Assembly (NCBI RefSeq): GCF_001428685.1
Contig: NZ_LMIK01000006.1
Location: forward strand, 422,809 to 486,808
DNA from: Lysobacter sp. Root76
Lineage (GTDB): Bacteria; Pseudomonadota; Gammaproteobacteria; Xanthomonadales; Xanthomonadaceae
Length of the DNA stretch: 64,000 nucleotides
Reading direction: 5' to 3'
Every line of letters starts with the position of its first letter. The first letter of the stretch is position 1. Made by a program: the position numbers and the translations under genes. The notes beneath the pieces are model-generated. The model was not told the origin of the DNA. It made no database searches and worked only from the letters and a program-made list of their open reading frames with translations. Shown one piece after another: positions 1 through 8,928 of the stretch.

Positions 1-81
1 ACCGTCCTGTACGTCGTGGCATTCCACCTCGGCCACGAGCCGACCGAGATTGCGACCCCTAAGGCGGCGCGCATCGGCTAA
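1..81 (+). CDS. C-terminal end of an unidentified protein (partial)
   Basis: Frame 1 is open from the window edge to a TAA at 79-81 and would encode the last 26 residues of a protein ending in KAARIG. It converges on the next gene with only 4 bases between the stop codons, which is the spacing of two real convergent genes. Too little is visible to name a family, and a chance open frame in this GC-rich DNA cannot be excluded. Confidence 0.35.
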   Translation, partial: TVLYVVAFHLGHEPTEIATPKAARIG

Positions 82-85
82 GTGC

Positions 86-1090
86 TCACGTGCCTGCCCG
101 ATCCCCATACACCGAGACAAGCATGTGCGCGGTCTTGACCCGGCGCTCGTGGTTGAAGCAAAGGGTCGCGTACAGATCGCGATTGAGTCGGAAGGTCTCG
201 AGCGGCTTCATTTCCAGCAGCGCCGCACAAGCATCAAGGTTCACTTGCCAATGTGCGAACGCATTGGCCGCATCGTCCTCAAGGGTGGTGCGACAGTACT
301 CCAGCAGTTCGTCCTTCTGCGCCGTGGACTGATAGAAGCGCACCATTTCCACCGGATCATAGCGATACGGATGGCGTGCCATTTCCACTTTCCAGTAATC
401 CAGAAATCCGGAGGCACGATGGGCCTCGGCGATCGCGGCATCGAAGGAAGGGTTGGCCAGCAGGAAGGGGTAAATATCATTCAACACCCGAATCACAGGC
501 AAAATCGCCCGCACCCGCTCCAGTAGGTCATTCGTGACCTCCCGCATGCCCTTGACGCTGTCGCCCGCCTCGAGTTCGGCCTTCTCCTCCGCGGTGACGT
601 GTAGCACGACGTCAGGGATGCTCTGGAGCCGGTCCGAGCGTTGGAGGTCGGCGGGCGTCGTGTAGTCCGGATTGTCCGTCAGGGGAAAGCCTGCATTGGC
701 GTACGCGCGCGCGACAAGGCGGGAACAGAACTGCGCCGCGCTGCTTTTCCGCTCCGGCTTGAACGGAGAGCGCATGGCATCGAGGGTTGCGTAGGGTGCG
801 CCCGTCTCCGAGCGAACGTAATCAACGATTTGATTGATCGTCTTCGGGTCAATCGTCGCCTTCGGGCGGTAGGCGTAGATGGCACAGTCGTCGTCGTAGG
901 TCTGCCGTTGGAGATTGCGCGCGTGCACGCCTTCGCCCGTCGAATCCATCACCGATCCGTTGGCGACGTAGAGCATCGCGTGAGATATATCGCTCTTGGT
1001 GAATGTCCGGATCGCCTTGCTTTGGGGGTGGGTGGACGTCGTCAGCAGAATGTCGCCCTTGCGAAGTTTGGAAAAGTCGATGCGTTTCAT
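86..1090 (-). CDS. YiiX/YebB-like permuted papain-fold hydrolase
   Basis: The protein has 334 residues. The N-terminal third looks like the circularly permuted NlpC/P60 (papain-like) fold of the YiiX family. KGDILLT opens the domain, the likely catalytic His is H37 in the DISHAML stretch, and the likely nucleophile Cys is C122 in AAQFCSR; His before Cys is the permuted order. Family members are thought to cleave amide or ester bonds in lipids or peptides. The remaining 200 residues are mainly helical and do not match a family I recognise. There is no signal peptide, so it is probably cytoplasmic. The start ATG at 1090 opens directly onto the conserved KLRKGD segment. About 290 bp of non-coding sequence separates it from the next gene upstream, so it is probably expressed separately. 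The fold assignment is reasonable; the substrate is unknown. Confidence 0.75.
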   Translation of the reverse strand: MKRIDFSKLRKGDILLTTSTHPQSKAIRTFTKSDISHAMLYVANGSVMDSTGEGVHARNLQRQTYDDDCAIYAYRPKATIDPKTINQIVDYVRSETGAPYATLDAMRSPFKPERKSSAAQFCSRLVARAYANAGFPLTDNPDYTTPADLQRSDRLQSIPDVVLHVTAEEKAELEAGDSVKGMREVTNDLLERVRAILPVIRVLNDIYPFLLANPSFDAAIAEAHRASGFLDYWKVEMARHPYRYDPVEMVRFYQSTAQKDELLEYCRTTLEDDAANAFAHWQVNLDACAALLEMKPLETFRLNRDLYATLCFNHERRVKTAHMLVSVYGDRAGT

Positions 1091-1381
1091 GAGTTAGCGC
1101 GGCTGATAAAATTCGTACTGTTCTTCCGAGGCTGTGGGCAGGTAGTCGGCCCGCGGCCTTGAATATCGTGCCGTCCCGTCCACCCAGACGCGATCAATGT
1201 ACTTCAAGAACCTCCACCCCACGCTCACCGAAGGCCACAGCGCCGTCGCCGGCCAGCGTCAACGTCGTCGCCTATGTGGCTTTTCCAACTGATGCTGGCC
1301 CGTTCCGACGAATTGGCGGCGCCGATCGGCACCGAGTGAGAGTCCTCTCGGCCTTATCCGACGCACGGCCCCGCTCCGACC

Positions 1382-4300
1382 CTACTCACCGGGATCCGCT
1401 CCACCATCTAGGCGACTGCGTACCAGTGCGTCGAGCTTGCCCAGCCGAACGAACTGCGTCAGCACCGGACGCGGCACTCGGCGCATGAACGGGAAGATGC
1501 GCGGGCACACGTACAAGTCCTCGATTCGCTGCTCGACGGCAGCACTTGCGGGCCACTTCAATAGCTCAAGCAGTCGCGTCGCGTGAGTTTCCAAGAACGC
1601 GTGTCGCCGCGCGATCTTCGCCAACTGGCCCGTCGCCGGGGTCTTGCCGAAGACGTCTTCGCGAAGACGCCGCATGTCCTTGATGCAAAACGCCGGCTTG
1701 TTGTACTTGCACTCGACCATGAACCACCAGTTGTCCTCCGGACGGTAGGCCAGCACGTCGAAATCGCCGACATCCTCGAAGCCTTCTTTCCGGAACCGCC
1801 GGTGGAAATCGACGCCGTGCTCGACGTACGTCAGATGCCGGCCAAACACTTCGACGGCGCGTAGTTCCAGATCCTGTTCAATGTGCGCCTTGATCGAGCC
1901 AGCGACGTCCTCGATCTGGGGATACCCAAAGTCGGCAGGCGGGTAGCCGTCCGAGAACGTGCCATTCCAGATGCCGAAGGCGCGATGCGCCGCGGCCGCG
2001 CCCCACAACAGCCGGTCCTGCCCGACCCGCAGTACGGGGCGAATGCCGTAGCGGTGCACGCGCTTGCGGTGCTCCCAGATCGGCACATCGTCCGTTTCCT
2101 TGTCTTGACCGGCGAGCAAGCACACACGGCCCGGGTCCAGCGTCACAAAGTCCAACGCCGCTTCCACCTCGGCCGGCGGCACCTGAAGCGGCACGTGCGC
2201 GACGAGGGTGGCTAGCACGTCCGCTCTGGACCCCTCGTACGACCATGCCAGTGGCACCGCCCCTTGCTTGGCGCTCACCCACCGACCCAGCACCGCCAAC
2301 ACGGGCAGCAGGGTGGCCATGGAGAAGCCAACACTGTTTACGAAGGCGGCATCAAGCCGTTGCCGCTGCGCCTCGTCCATTGCCGCGACGAGATCTTGGT
2401 CATCGCCGCGCGCCAGCAGCTCGTTCGCAGCTTCTTGTTGGTATGCCTGGTCATCGTCACCTTCGTAGAAGACTTCGGGGATGAATTCGCTATCCACGTC
2501 GACGCCGCCGACTTCCAGTTCGTTATGCAGGGTGTCGCTTGCCCCATACAGCACCAGCAACCAATCCGCCTGCGCTACCAAGGCTTGCCACTCATCAACG
2601 GTGGGCACCCTGCTCCCCGATACGCCCCGGCTATACGCAAGCTCTAGCAGGTAGCGAACATTCCGCGTCGTCCGGATGAACTCTTCGTGCGCCTTGGCCT
2701 GTTGCTCGGTGCGATCGAAGTCGACTTCGTGCGTCAGGCTCATGCGAAGCCGCGTGCTCTCGCGGTCGTACTCGGCGACCAGATGATCGAACTGCTCGAC
2801 CGCAAGGCGAACGAAGGCCTGCCGATCAAACTTGCGGACGTGCTCGTGCACCAACGTCCGATAGCGATCGCGAATCTTGTCGATCACCGCTTTGGCCGGC
2901 TTGAGTTCATAGCGACCCGGTGAGATGCCTTCGGCTTGGAACTCCATTGCCAGATCGCGCCGCGCCAGCTTGAAATGCTCCAGATCGGCCGAAATCGGAT
3001 TGGGGTGATCGGGTACATCGACCGTTCGCTCCCGGTGCGAGAGGGTGAAGCGCGGCGTTCGGTCCGCCGTGGCCGCCAACCCTCGCAGCACCTGCTCGTC
3101 CAGCGGCATTGCCATCACGGCGCATGCGCCCCGGAGCCACTCGCTGGCGCAGAAGGTCTCGAACCGGGCATCCGAGGCATCCTCCAGGTCCGCGGCGACC
3201 TGAGACAAGTCGACCTCGACTTCCAGCACCAGCGAGTCGGCGTTGCGTTCGCGGATCTTCCACGCGGTAAGTAGCGGCCCGGCCGAGCGCTCGCCGCCGC
3301 TCTCATCTGGCAAGTGGTCCAGGTTGGCGCGGCAATGGGTCACAACTCGCTGGTGCACGAACAGGTTCGCGGGGAACAACTCCGCTCGCTCATTCCACGC
3401 GTCCGCCACGCAGTGGATGAACAACTCCAACAAACTGCCGTGCCGCACCTCCAGGTCTTGCGCGTTGACATCGAGCATGAAGTGCAAAGTGGGCTCGACC
3501 CCGTCGGCGCACCACGACAGCCACGGGCGGCCGCGATGGGTCAGCTGGTGCAAGGTCTTGTCGGTGGGCTTCACCGACCACGTGGTGGGGTCGTCATCAG
3601 GAAGCCGGCGCGGCGCCGAGGCCCAGAATTTTCGCAATTCTTCAAACCGATAATTGGACCCACTGTGCGGGTCGAGCATAATCATGGTCGGGCGGATCGC
3701 GCCGCCGATGAGCACGCCGTGTGAGTGTCGAAACGCGGCGAAGTGATCCATGGGACCGGTGAACGGAGAGGCCGACTCCTCATTGGCATCGACGAAGGCG
3801 AAGTAGTCGTCAAAATCTTGCGGTCGCTCGACCGACTCCACGATCGACACCAAGTCCACGAGGAACAAAGTCCTGATATTGGACGCATGCGGGAGCGCGA
3901 CGGAGGCGCCGCCAGCGATGGGCGCGACGATGACCGCGAGCACGCGCACCGCATCTGGCGAGCGCCCCTGAAGCGGCATGTGCAGGATCTGGCTGGTGGC
4001 CAGGTCCTGCGCCACCAAGCCGTCATCTTCCTCGATCAAGGCGCGAAGCCGCTGCTCGGCAGCAAGCAAGTCTTTCGTGCGCCGGACATCCACCAGGACC
4101 ACCACCCACAGGGCTTTTCGCGTGCTGAGCAACGCACCGACCTGCAGATCGGCCAGCTTCGGGTGGCGAAGCGACACGCGCAATGGGCCAGGGATGATGT
4201 CAGCCGGTCGAAAGCGCGCTTCGAGGAAGCGGGCGGTTTGTATCGCTGTGTCTCGCTCCAACTGTCCGCTGGACCGGCCGTCGCGCTCTTCCCAGTGCTG

Positions 4301-4390
4301 GATCACCACGGCGCACAAACATCGCGGGCTGAGCGGGAAGCGCTTGCCGTCCAACTCGAACCAGGCGAAGGGCAGCAGCGTACCCGTCAT
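1382..4390 (-). CDS. large protein with C-terminal PD-(D/E)XK-type nuclease signature
   Basis: The protein has 1002 residues with no signal peptide or membrane segment. Near the C terminus, GDFDVLAY is followed 15 residues later by VECKYN. This gives D878, E893 and K895, spaced as in PD-(D/E)XK restriction-type nucleases, with a possible upstream helix glutamate in DLELRAVEV. The first 850 residues are acidic and largely helical, and I cannot assign them to a family. Such long proteins with a terminal endonuclease fold are often defence or DNA-processing factors, but that is inference; no partner methylase, helicase or toxin gene lies beside it. The peptidase gene downstream is on the same strand, 290 bp away. 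The start ATG at 4390 is the first Met of a coherent reading frame; no alternative stands out. Confidence 0.7.
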   Translation of the reverse strand: MTGTLLPFAWFELDGKRFPLSPRCLCAVVIQHWEERDGRSSGQLERDTAIQTARFLEARFRPADIIPGPLRVSLRHPKLADLQVGALLSTRKALWVVVLVDVRRTKDLLAAEQRLRALIEEDDGLVAQDLATSQILHMPLQGRSPDAVRVLAVIVAPIAGGASVALPHASNIRTLFLVDLVSIVESVERPQDFDDYFAFVDANEESASPFTGPMDHFAAFRHSHGVLIGGAIRPTMIMLDPHSGSNYRFEELRKFWASAPRRLPDDDPTTWSVKPTDKTLHQLTHRGRPWLSWCADGVEPTLHFMLDVNAQDLEVRHGSLLELFIHCVADAWNERAELFPANLFVHQRVVTHCRANLDHLPDESGGERSAGPLLTAWKIRERNADSLVLEVEVDLSQVAADLEDASDARFETFCASEWLRGACAVMAMPLDEQVLRGLAATADRTPRFTLSHRERTVDVPDHPNPISADLEHFKLARRDLAMEFQAEGISPGRYELKPAKAVIDKIRDRYRTLVHEHVRKFDRQAFVRLAVEQFDHLVAEYDRESTRLRMSLTHEVDFDRTEQQAKAHEEFIRTTRNVRYLLELAYSRGVSGSRVPTVDEWQALVAQADWLLVLYGASDTLHNELEVGGVDVDSEFIPEVFYEGDDDQAYQQEAANELLARGDDQDLVAAMDEAQRQRLDAAFVNSVGFSMATLLPVLAVLGRWVSAKQGAVPLAWSYEGSRADVLATLVAHVPLQVPPAEVEAALDFVTLDPGRVCLLAGQDKETDDVPIWEHRKRVHRYGIRPVLRVGQDRLLWGAAAAHRAFGIWNGTFSDGYPPADFGYPQIEDVAGSIKAHIEQDLELRAVEVFGRHLTYVEHGVDFHRRFRKEGFEDVGDFDVLAYRPEDNWWFMVECKYNKPAFCIKDMRRLREDVFGKTPATGQLAKIARRHAFLETHATRLLELLKWPASAAVEQRIEDLYVCPRIFPFMRRVPRPVLTQFVRLGKLDALVRSRLDGGADPGE

Positions 4391-4584
4391 GAACTTGGTA
4401 GTGAACGTAGCAGCGTCCAGCGGCGGGATGGCACCGGGGCGAGCGATGAGCGCCGGACTTACGGCCAGGGGGATGTGCCCAAGCCCCCAAGGCAGCGGCG
4501 ACGAGCGCCGCTGCCAGGAGCAATCCGAGGACCGGCACCCAATGACGCAGCCGCCTTCCGGACCGGACCCGTCGTGCCAGCGCG

Positions 4585-5328
4585 TTATCGCGGCCCCGCC
4601 AATGCGACGGCATCGGCGCCGGCCGGGAAATGGAACTGGTCGGAGACGTCGTGCACGGCCCGCCAGATCGCCTCGGCCACATCCTGGGGCTGCGTGGTCG
4701 CCTGCGGACGGGCGAAGGCCTCGAAGATCGGGCGGGCATAGTCCGCATAGGTATCCGGGATGAGGCCGTTCATGCGCTCAGCCCCGTTCTCGGCGAACCG
4801 CGTCGTCGGGCAGTAGCCGGGTTCGACGAGCTTGACCCGGATGTCGAACGCGCCGAGTTCGTGCGCCAGCGAACCGGTGAACCCTTCGACCGCAGTCTTG
4901 CTGCCCGTGTAAGCGGCAGCGAGGGGCATGCTGGCCAAGGTGACGCTCGAGGTGACGTTCACGATCGTGCCCGCCCGTCGCTCGCGCATCTGCGGAATCA
5001 CGGCCTGCACCATCGCCATCGTGCCGAACGTGTTGGCCTCGAACACCTCGCGCACTGTTTTCATCGAAGTGGCCTCGAAGGCCCCGACGACACCGATGCC
5101 CGCATTGTTGACGAGAGCATCGATCTGGCCAGCCTCCTCAATGGCGCGGTCGATGCTGTCGGCACGGGTGACATCCAGCGCGACCAGCTTGATGCGGTCG
5201 GACGCGGGCAGGATGCCGGGGCTCGGCCGGCGCATCGTGGCGACGACATTCCATCCGCGATCATGGAAGTGACGGGCGGTTTCGAGCCCGTAGCCGGAGG
5301 AACTGCCAGTGATCAGAACGGTCTTCAT
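4585..5328 (-). CDS. SDR-family oxidoreductase
   Basis: A 247-residue classical short-chain dehydrogenase/reductase. The Rossmann motif TGSSSGYG follows the first strand directly, the NNAG motif stabilises the central sheet, a serine in NVTSSVT and the YTGSK pair supply the catalytic Ser-Tyr-Lys, and a PG motif follows strand 6. Such enzymes reduce or oxidise carbonyl/hydroxyl groups with NAD(P)H; the substrate cannot be read from sequence. The reading frame extends upstream, but ATG 5328 places the glycine motif at the usual distance from the N terminus, so that start was chosen. It is divergent from the AraC regulator at 5426, which makes it the probable regulatory target of that gene through the inverted repeat between them. 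Confidence 0.9.
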   Translation of the reverse strand: MKTVLITGSSSGYGLETARHFHDRGWNVVATMRRPSPGILPASDRIKLVALDVTRADSIDRAIEEAGQIDALVNNAGIGVVGAFEATSMKTVREVFEANTFGTMAMVQAVIPQMRERRAGTIVNVTSSVTLASMPLAAAYTGSKTAVEGFTGSLAHELGAFDIRVKLVEPGYCPTTRFAENGAERMNGLIPDTYADYARPIFEAFARPQATTQPQDVAEAIWRAVHDVSDQFHFPAGADAVALAGPR

Positions 5329-5375
5329 TGCGGGGACTCCGTGGTGGTAGGTGCGACCACGATAGGCGCGCGACA

Positions 5376-5423
5376 CAGGACTATCGATGCTGTAAAGTCC
5401 ATGAAACATTGGTAATAGTCCTG
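5376..5423. promoter_or_regulatory. inverted-repeat operator candidate between SDR and AraC genes
   Basis: CAGGACTAT at 5376-5384 is repeated in inverted form as ATAGTCCTG at 5415-5423, nine perfect base pairs with 30 bp between the arms. The right arm ends two bases before the ATG of the AraC gene. A further AGTCC copy lies between the arms. The position suggests binding by the divergently encoded AraC-type protein, with autoregulation; no binding data can be read from the sequence. Confidence 0.5.
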
Positions 5424-5425
5424 CC

Positions 5426-6346
5426 ATGACCGACCCCCTCGCCGAGCTGATCACCCTGCTTCGACCTGTCCAGGTCATGGGGAAGAGCATTTCCGGCGCC
5501 GGGCAATGGGGCGTTCGCTACGCACCATTCGGACACCCTGGCTTTTGTGTCGTGACCGACGGCTCGTGCCTTCTGCAGGTCGATGGGGCGGATCCGCTGC
5601 GCCTGGAGGCAGGCGATTTCGTGTTCTTGCCCGCGACGCCGGGATTTGTCCTGTCGGGGTTCGAACCCGTCGAACCGCAGCACGTCGATCCCGCCACCAT
5701 TGCGGAGCAAGGCGATGAATTGCGTCATGGTTCCCTCGAGGGGGAGCCCGATGTGCGCATGCTCGGCGGTTATTTCGTCTTCGATTCGCCAGACACGGCG
5801 CTGCTGGTGGCGCTGCTCCCACCCGTCATCCACGTGCGGGGCGAGGATCGCTTCGGCGTGCTGGTCCGCCTCGTGCGCGAGGAAGCCATGCAAACGAGGT
5901 CGGGGCGCGATCTCATCCTGACCCGGCTGGTCGAGGTCCTGCTGATCGAAGCCTTGCGGGCGGCGCCGGGCGACACGGCGCCGGCGGGTCTGTTGCGCGG
6001 ACTGGCGGACGAGCGTCTCGCCCTTTCCATTCGGGAGATGCACCGCGACCCGTCGCGCGCGTGGACCGTAGAGCAGTTGGCCAAGGTCGCGGCGCTGTCG
6101 AGGTCGGCCTACTTCCAACGCTTCACCCGCGCGGTCGGCATGCCGCCGATGGAGTATCTGCTCGCCTGGCGGATGGCGATCGCGAAAGACATCCTCGACC
6201 GCCAGGATCTGGTGATCGAGAAGGTAGCCGAGCGCGTGGGCTATTCGTCGGCGAGCACGTTCAGTACTGCGTTCACTCGTTACGTGGGTCGATCCCCGAG
6301 TGGCTACGCCAGAGAGAGGCGCCAGGTACGCTCGTGTGCAGCCTGA
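5426..6346 (+). CDS. AraC-family transcriptional regulator with cupin sensor domain
   Basis: A 306-residue regulator. Residues 1-180 form a cupin-like ligand-sensing domain (short beta strands with conserved Gly and Pro turns). Residues about 205-300 carry the two helix-turn-helix motifs of the AraC/XylS family, the second in the RVGYSSASTFSTAF segment followed by the typical RSPSGYARER ending. It sits head to head with the SDR gene across about 100 bp holding a perfect inverted repeat, the standard arrangement for a local activator. The inducer is unknown. The start ATG at 5426 is chosen because the cupin domain begins soon after it and it is the first ATG after the inverted repeat. Confidence 0.9.
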   Translation: MTDPLAELITLLRPVQVMGKSISGAGQWGVRYAPFGHPGFCVVTDGSCLLQVDGADPLRLEAGDFVFLPATPGFVLSGFEPVEPQHVDPATIAEQGDELRHGSLEGEPDVRMLGGYFVFDSPDTALLVALLPPVIHVRGEDRFGVLVRLVREEAMQTRSGRDLILTRLVEVLLIEALRAAPGDTAPAGLLRGLADERLALSIREMHRDPSRAWTVEQLAKVAALSRSAYFQRFTRAVGMPPMEYLLAWRMAIAKDILDRQDLVIEKVAERVGYSSASTFSTAFTRYVGRSPSGYARERRQVRSCAA

Positions 6347-6524
6347 TGTCCGTTATGGGCTTGCGCGCACCGATGAAATTGATCACCAAGACCGATCCGC
6401 TCCGCCGGCACTACCAGGGTTCAACGTTCCGACCCGCATCCCGCGCGAGTCGGAACCATTCTTACGAGCATCCTTCGATGTCTCCCAGAGGACCTGCGCC
6501 AAGGCAGGCCATGAGCCGCGCCCG

Positions 6525-6677
6525 CTAGCTCTGCAAAAACGCCAGAAGGTCGGCATTGATCTGGTCGGCGTGTGTGGTCGGCATACCGTGAGGCGCGCCT
6601 TTGTAGGTTTTCAACGTGCCGTTCTTGACGAGCTTGGCCGACAACACGGCTGAATCAGCGTAGGGGACTACCTGATC
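6525..6677 (-). pseudogene. C-terminal relic of a chloroperoxidase-type alpha/beta hydrolase
   Basis: Reading the minus strand from about 6677 to a TAG at 6525-6527 gives an uninterrupted tail beginning [10 protein letters not shown], passing through [17 protein letters not shown] and ending LLAFLQS. This is the last 50 or so residues of the non-heme chloroperoxidase family, including the catalytic His region (APHGMP). Upstream the similarity stops abruptly: the expected GDD before DQ is replaced by unrelated codons and no start is possible. It is a separate paralogue from the intact copy at 15220-16197, which reads [14 protein letters not shown] here. The fragment is therefore a deletion or rearrangement scar. 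Confidence 0.75.
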
Positions 6678-7041
6678 GCGGTAGGCGGGCGAGCACTCGT
6701 AGAAAAATGCTGGGCAGAAACAATTAGTTACGGATATCCCAATTCCCTGCCGTGAACAGAGGCTTCACGATGCGCCCGCCCCTTTGGCCTGACGGCATGC
6801 CGTACCCGAACGACCGCGCTAACGAGCTGCTGCGCAACTGAAGAATTCATCTGCAAGCGTCGACAACGCGTCAGAGCATTGCATCGACGGAATGAGTTTC
6901 CCGAGACACGCCATGACATCGCTGACACCGCCGGCCTGATGACCCCAACCGCCCCCATGAATTCGCAGCTGCGGATGCCGTGGTATCGCAAACTCGCTCG
7001 GGCGGCCGTGGCCTGGTTGTAAAGGCTTCCGGGTCCAGCGA
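6678..7041. other. gene-free interval next to the hydrolase relic
   Basis: No convincing gene, terminator or repeat was found here. A 105-codon minus-strand frame and several short plus-strand frames are present but have no recognisable motif, ribosome-binding site or codon pattern. Together with the truncated gene next to it, the stretch looks like decayed accessory DNA. Confidence 0.4.
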
Positions 7042-7959
7042 TCAACTACACGAGAGCGACAGAAGATCGTACAACTTACCCGGCGACCGGGCTCGGTCTA
7101 TCCACCATTTCAGCGCGGCGCCCAGTTCACCCGTACGCCAGGCCAGATAGAAGGTCTCGTCGGGCTTCGGCTCCTCAACCGCTTTCACCACCAGCTCGCC
7201 GGCTGCGATTGCCTCGCGGGCATAAGGCTCGGGCAGAAAACCGAAACCCATCCCCGACCGCTGCAATTGGTACTTGCTGCGCATGTCGGGAACGGTGATC
7301 GCATCCTGGCCAAACAGCAGGCCCACGGTTCTCGGCAGCAATTTCCGCGCCGAATCCGCCACGACCACGGCGCGATGCTGTTGCAGCTCCGCCTTCCCCA
7401 GCGGCTTTACGGCCTTTGCCAAGGGATGATCGGGTGTCACTGCGAATACGAAGGAAACGCGGCCGATGGGTTCGGCAACGTAGCCGCCTCCGGAAGGCCC
7501 CTCCCCCGCCGCTCCGATGAGCAGATCAACGCGGCGATCCAGCAGCGATTCCCAGGTACCGGTCAAGGTCTCCTGTGCGATGCGCAGGCGGGTTCGATCC
7601 GCCACCGCGTAGAACGCACGCATGTCCTCCTCGAGCGACGCGACCGAGAACAGGGAATCGATGCCGATGGCGAATTCGGTTTCCCAACCGGAGGCCACCC
7701 GACGCACCCGATGTTCGAGATCCTGCGCGGCTTTCAGCAGGTAGCGCCCTTCCCTGAGTAGCTCGTGCCCGGCGGCCGTCAACGCGACTTTGGGCCCGAG
7801 GCGTTCGAACACCTGGACGCCCAGGTCGTCCTCGAGCTTGGCCACCGTGTAGGAAATCGTCGACGGCACCTTGTGCAGTTCTTTGCCGGCCGCGGCGAAG
7901 GAGCCCCGGCGGTCGATGGCATCGAGGATCTGCAGGGCATCCAAGGTCAGACGGAGCAT
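7042..7959 (-). CDS. LysR-family transcriptional regulator
   Basis: A 305-residue LysR-type regulator. Residues 1-60 form the winged helix-turn-helix (DALQILDAIDRRGSFAAAG followed by VPSTISYTVAKLED), and the rest is the periplasmic-binding-protein-like effector domain, with PLGKAELQQH typical of its hinge region. The reading frame extends nine codons upstream, but ATG 7959 has a GAGAA ribosome-binding site about 6 bases before it and matches the usual family start. It is transcribed away from the pirin gene at 8128; by LysR convention it is expected to control that gene and itself from the shared 168-bp region. The inducer is unknown. Confidence 0.92.
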   Translation of the reverse strand: MLRLTLDALQILDAIDRRGSFAAAGKELHKVPSTISYTVAKLEDDLGVQVFERLGPKVALTAAGHELLREGRYLLKAAQDLEHRVRRVASGWETEFAIGIDSLFSVASLEEDMRAFYAVADRTRLRIAQETLTGTWESLLDRRVDLLIGAAGEGPSGGGYVAEPIGRVSFVFAVTPDHPLAKAVKPLGKAELQQHRAVVVADSARKLLPRTVGLLFGQDAITVPDMRSKYQLQRSGMGFGFLPEPYAREAIAAGELVVKAVEEPKPDETFYLAWRTGELGAALKWWIDRARSPGKLYDLLSLSCS

Positions 7960-8127
7960 TCGATTTTCTCGATGATAGGACGGCAATCTGTTCGCTTTTC
8001 TTACCGCACCGCGGCTCCCATACTGCCCGCCAAGCCAAGAGCGATCAGCAATTTCCGGGGTTTACGAGCCCGATGGTACGCCAAGGCCACATTCAATCAA
8101 ATCGCACTTAAGCGAGAGGAGCACACC

Positions 8128-8826
8128 ATGATGCAGGTCCGTAAGAGCGAAGAGCGCGGCCGCGCCGAGCACGGCTGGCTGAGCTCGCGCCATACCTTTT
8201 CGTTCGCCGAATACCGCGATCCCCGCCACATGGGCTTCGGGGACCTGCGGGTAATCAATGAGGACAAGGTCCTCGGCGGACAGGGCTTCGGCACCCACGG
8301 CCACCAGGACATGGAGATCATCTCCTACGTTCTGGACGGCGCTCTGGAGCACAAGGACAGCATGGGCAATGGCTCGGTGCTGCGTTACGGCGATGTCCAG
8401 CGCATGAGCGCCGGCACCGGCGTCCGCCACAGCGAGTTCAATCACTCGCCCAGCGATCGCGTGCATTTCCTGCAGATCTGGGTCATTCCGGACAAGGCGG
8501 GCCACGAGCCGGGCTACGAGGAGAAGCATTTCGACGCGGCCTCCAAGCGCGGGCAGCTGCGGCTGGTGATCTCGCCGGATGGACGCGACGGCTCGTTGCG
8601 CATGAACCAGGACGCCTTCCTCTACGCCTCCCTGCTCGATGGCGATGAACGTGCCGAATTCGAGCTGGGCTCAGGCCGGCGCGGCTACGTCCATGTTGTC
8701 CGCGGCACGCTCACGGTCAACGGAGTCGAGCTGAAGGCCGGCGACGCACTGAAGATCGAGCAGGAAACGCACATCACGTTCGATCAGGCCAAGGACGCCG
8801 AAATCCTGTTCTTTGATCTCCCCTGA
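8128..8826 (+). CDS. pirin family protein (YhhW-like quercetinase type)
   Basis: A 232-residue bicupin of the pirin family. The metal-binding set is visible: H57 and H59 in GTHGHQDME, then a further His and Glu in GVRHSEFN about 44 residues on. The N-terminal RHTFSFAEYRDP block is the family hallmark. Bacterial members bind iron or another divalent metal and can act as quercetin 2,3-dioxygenases or redox-sensing cofactors; the physiological role here is not clear. A longer frame starts upstream, but ATG 8128 has AGAGGAG seven bases before it. The gene is divergent from the LysR regulator. Confidence 0.92.
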   Translation: MMQVRKSEERGRAEHGWLSSRHTFSFAEYRDPRHMGFGDLRVINEDKVLGGQGFGTHGHQDMEIISYVLDGALEHKDSMGNGSVLRYGDVQRMSAGTGVRHSEFNHSPSDRVHFLQIWVIPDKAGHEPGYEEKHFDAASKRGQLRLVISPDGRDGSLRMNQDAFLYASLLDGDERAEFELGSGRRGYVHVVRGTLTVNGVELKAGDALKIEQETHITFDQAKDAEILFFDLP

Positions 8827-8928
8827 TCGATGATTCCGACCGGGCCGACGCACGACACCGCGAAGGCCTGACCGCCCTGCCCCTGGTTCGCATGCGATGC
8901 ATGAGGACCAGGGGCATACGCCCATCGC

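Noticed and set aside
4200..4748. 182-codon minus-strand frame with a membrane-like stretch between the nuclease-like and SDR genes
   Set aside because: It overlaps both neighbours in other frames and has no ribosome-binding site; the hydrophobic stretch is probably chance.
6728..7045. 105-codon minus-strand frame upstream of the LysR gene region
   Set aside because: Random-looking composition, no domain, no start signal; part of decayed sequence.
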